Origin: Flavobacterium sp. | Lineage (GTDB): Bacteria > Bacteroidota > Bacteroidia > Flavobacteriales > Flavobacteriaceae | Direction of reading: 5' to 3' | Assembly: GCA_023253295.1 (NCBI GenBank) | Contig: JALRGZ010000303.1 | Coordinates: 1 to 6,467 of the forward strand | DNA length: 6,467 bases | In this document: one piece after another, positions 6,030 through 6,467 of the stretch | Position numbering within the stretch: the stretch's first letter is position 1 | Layout of the letters: every line of letters begins with the position of its first letter | The notes under the pieces: generated by a model | Database searches by the model: none | The model's input: only the letters and a program-made list of their open reading frames with translations | Told to the model about the DNA's origin: nothing | Translations under genes and position numbers: made by a program

Positions 6030-6215
6030 TTAAAAATCGAAGTCAATTCGATCGTTTATAAAATTAACCCAGTTGTCATGGTCGCCATCTGCAATGGCAT
6101 CATAAACATCGATCCATTGGTTTTCCAGCGCAATTAATTTTTCCATATAATTTTCAACTCGTTGGTTATGATTTAAATCATTTTGGTTTGTTGATAATCG
6201 ATTGGTAATTGTCAT
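6030..6215 (-). CDS. Small acidic protein, 61 aa, unknown function
   Basis: The protein starts MTITNRLSTNQNDLNHNQR, polar and Asn/Gln-rich, then has VENYMEKLIALENQWIDVYD, which looks helical, and an acidic C-terminus with ADGDHDNW and DRIDFDF. Counting charges gives 12 acidic against 4 basic residues, most of the excess after residue 20. There is no signal peptide or membrane segment. A complete transcription unit supports it as a real gene: 41-bp element C, AT-rich leader, leader box 5 nt before the ATG at 6215, ORF, and a strong terminator. A second in-frame ATG at residue 24 would give a 38-aa acidic peptide, but the leader favours the first. Small acidic proteins in such units are often phage inhibitors or DNA mimics, but nothing here identifies one. 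Confidence 0.7.
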   Translation of the reverse strand: MTITNRLSTNQNDLNHNQRVENYMEKLIALENQWIDVYDAIADGDHDNWVNFINDRIDFDF

Positions 6216-6220
6216 AATAT

Positions 6221-6233
6221 TAAATTTTAAATT
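6221..6233 (-). promoter_or_regulatory. Conserved leader box before the 61-aa gene
   Basis: Same 13 bases as at 5876-5888, ending 5 nt before the ATG. A longer match, 6223-6237, is shared with leader A at 5470-5484. Confidence 0.5.
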
Positions 6234-6237
6234 ATTA

Positions 6238-6270
6238 ATTATTTATTTATATATTTATTTATATTTATTA
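6238..6270. repeat. ATTT/TATA microsatellite in leader C
   Basis: Imperfect ATTT and TATA units lie between the leader box of the 61-aa gene and the 41-bp element, at the place of the (ATT)8 tract in leader B. Confidence 0.75.
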
Positions 6271-6277
6271 TTCAACA

Positions 6278-6318
6278 ATATTATCCAGCGTAAAGCGTAA
6301 AGTGTTTGTGTGCTATAC
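6278..6318 (-). promoter_or_regulatory. 41-bp repeated element, copy C
   Basis: Starts GTATAGC and ends GGATAATAT on the minus strand, 62 nt before the ATG of the 61-aa gene. Its middle holds a perfect tandem CTTTACGCTTTACG (plus-strand 6288-6301), of which copy B keeps one full unit. The tandem may be a binding site for a regulator or simply a diverged spacer. Confidence 0.6.
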
Positions 6319-6467
6319 ACGCAGTTATACTGGCCTGGCCGGGGGCCAAAAGCTAAAAATTTATGGCCAAAATATATAAATATGGGCCCCGTGGGGCTAA
6401 AAAAGCTGTTTTGGTATTAGCGCCGTAGAGTATTTGTGTAGGTATAGCGCTTTTACCCTCTACTCAT
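6319..6467. other. Right end: GC-rich, possibly structured, no gene recognised
   Basis: No reading frame longer than about 20 codons with a start is seen on the minus strand, and none convincing on the plus strand. The region alternates AT-rich DNA with GGCC-rich blocks: GGCCTGGCCGGGGGCC (6332-6347), TATGGCCAAAA (6363-6373) and GGGCCCCGTGGGGC (6384-6397). GGGGCC and GGCCCC about 45 nt apart could pair, as could AGCGC near 6419-6423 with GCGCT near 6447-6451. It could be a structured leader, a small RNA or a terminator region of a gene beyond the edge. Confidence 0.3.

Noticed and set aside
5527..6318. CRISPR array or integron attC sites
   Set aside because: Three 41-bp copies lie about 350-400 bp apart with ORFs between them; spacing is far too large for CRISPR, and the elements lack the inverted core pairs of attC sites.
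6397..6460. Minus-strand frame ending at 6397 as the tail of an upstream gene
   Set aside because: It is only about 20 codons long and is closed by a stop codon at 6462-6460.
5470..6467. Giant-virus or eukaryotic origin of the AT-rich segment
   Set aside because: The simple repeats suggested it, but the perfect intrinsic terminator with a C(UUCG)G loop 20 nt after a stop codon points to bacterial or phage DNA.

Overview
The core of this window (about 205-5470) looks like chromosomal DNA from a Bacteroidota member, most likely a Flavobacteriaceae species related to Flavobacterium. The evidence is AT-rich coding DNA without Shine-Dalgarno sites, TAnnTTTG-type promoter boxes, a DUF4270 lipoprotein, and a gene order that, from memory, is typical of that family: radA, esterase-like protein, panD and panC on the minus strand, divergent from a short glycogen-synthase-like gene and the DUF4270 gene on the plus strand.

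Minus-strand block: panC and panD form a two-gene pantothenate operon ending at a 10-bp-stem hairpin (2436-2460). An exported esterase-fold protein follows, with Asp in place of the usual Ser nucleophile; its stop codon overlaps the radA start (TAATG). The DNA repair helicase gene radA then runs to the left edge. Plus-strand block: a one-domain glycogen-synthase-like protein and, 22 nt later, a DUF4270 lipoprotein. The 80-110 bp between the blocks carries the divergent promoters.

Both ends of this locus break off abruptly inside a conserved gene. On the left, RadA is intact through residue ~333-337 and then continues in frame as the middle of an AEC (auxin efflux carrier) transporter, replacing the rest of the Lon-like domain. 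On the right, the DUF4270 gene is cut after about 280 codons, within AATTTTAAA, and joins very AT-rich DNA of another kind. Two unrelated junctions, the right one at demonstrable short homology, make a chimeric molecule or assembly plausible; real rearrangements are not excluded.

The right-hand 1 kb (5470-6467) is the least ordinary part. It looks like a piece of a small bacterial mobile element or phage made of repeated minus-strand units: a 41-bp element of fixed length (three copies, internally ungapped), an A/T microsatellite leader with the shared box TAAATTTTAAATT (plus strand), and a small ORF. One unit is complete, with a 61-aa acidic protein and a C(UUCG)G terminator. The second has a 56-aa ORF with almost no G in its coding strand. 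The third leader runs into the DUF4270 junction. I recognise none of these small proteins.
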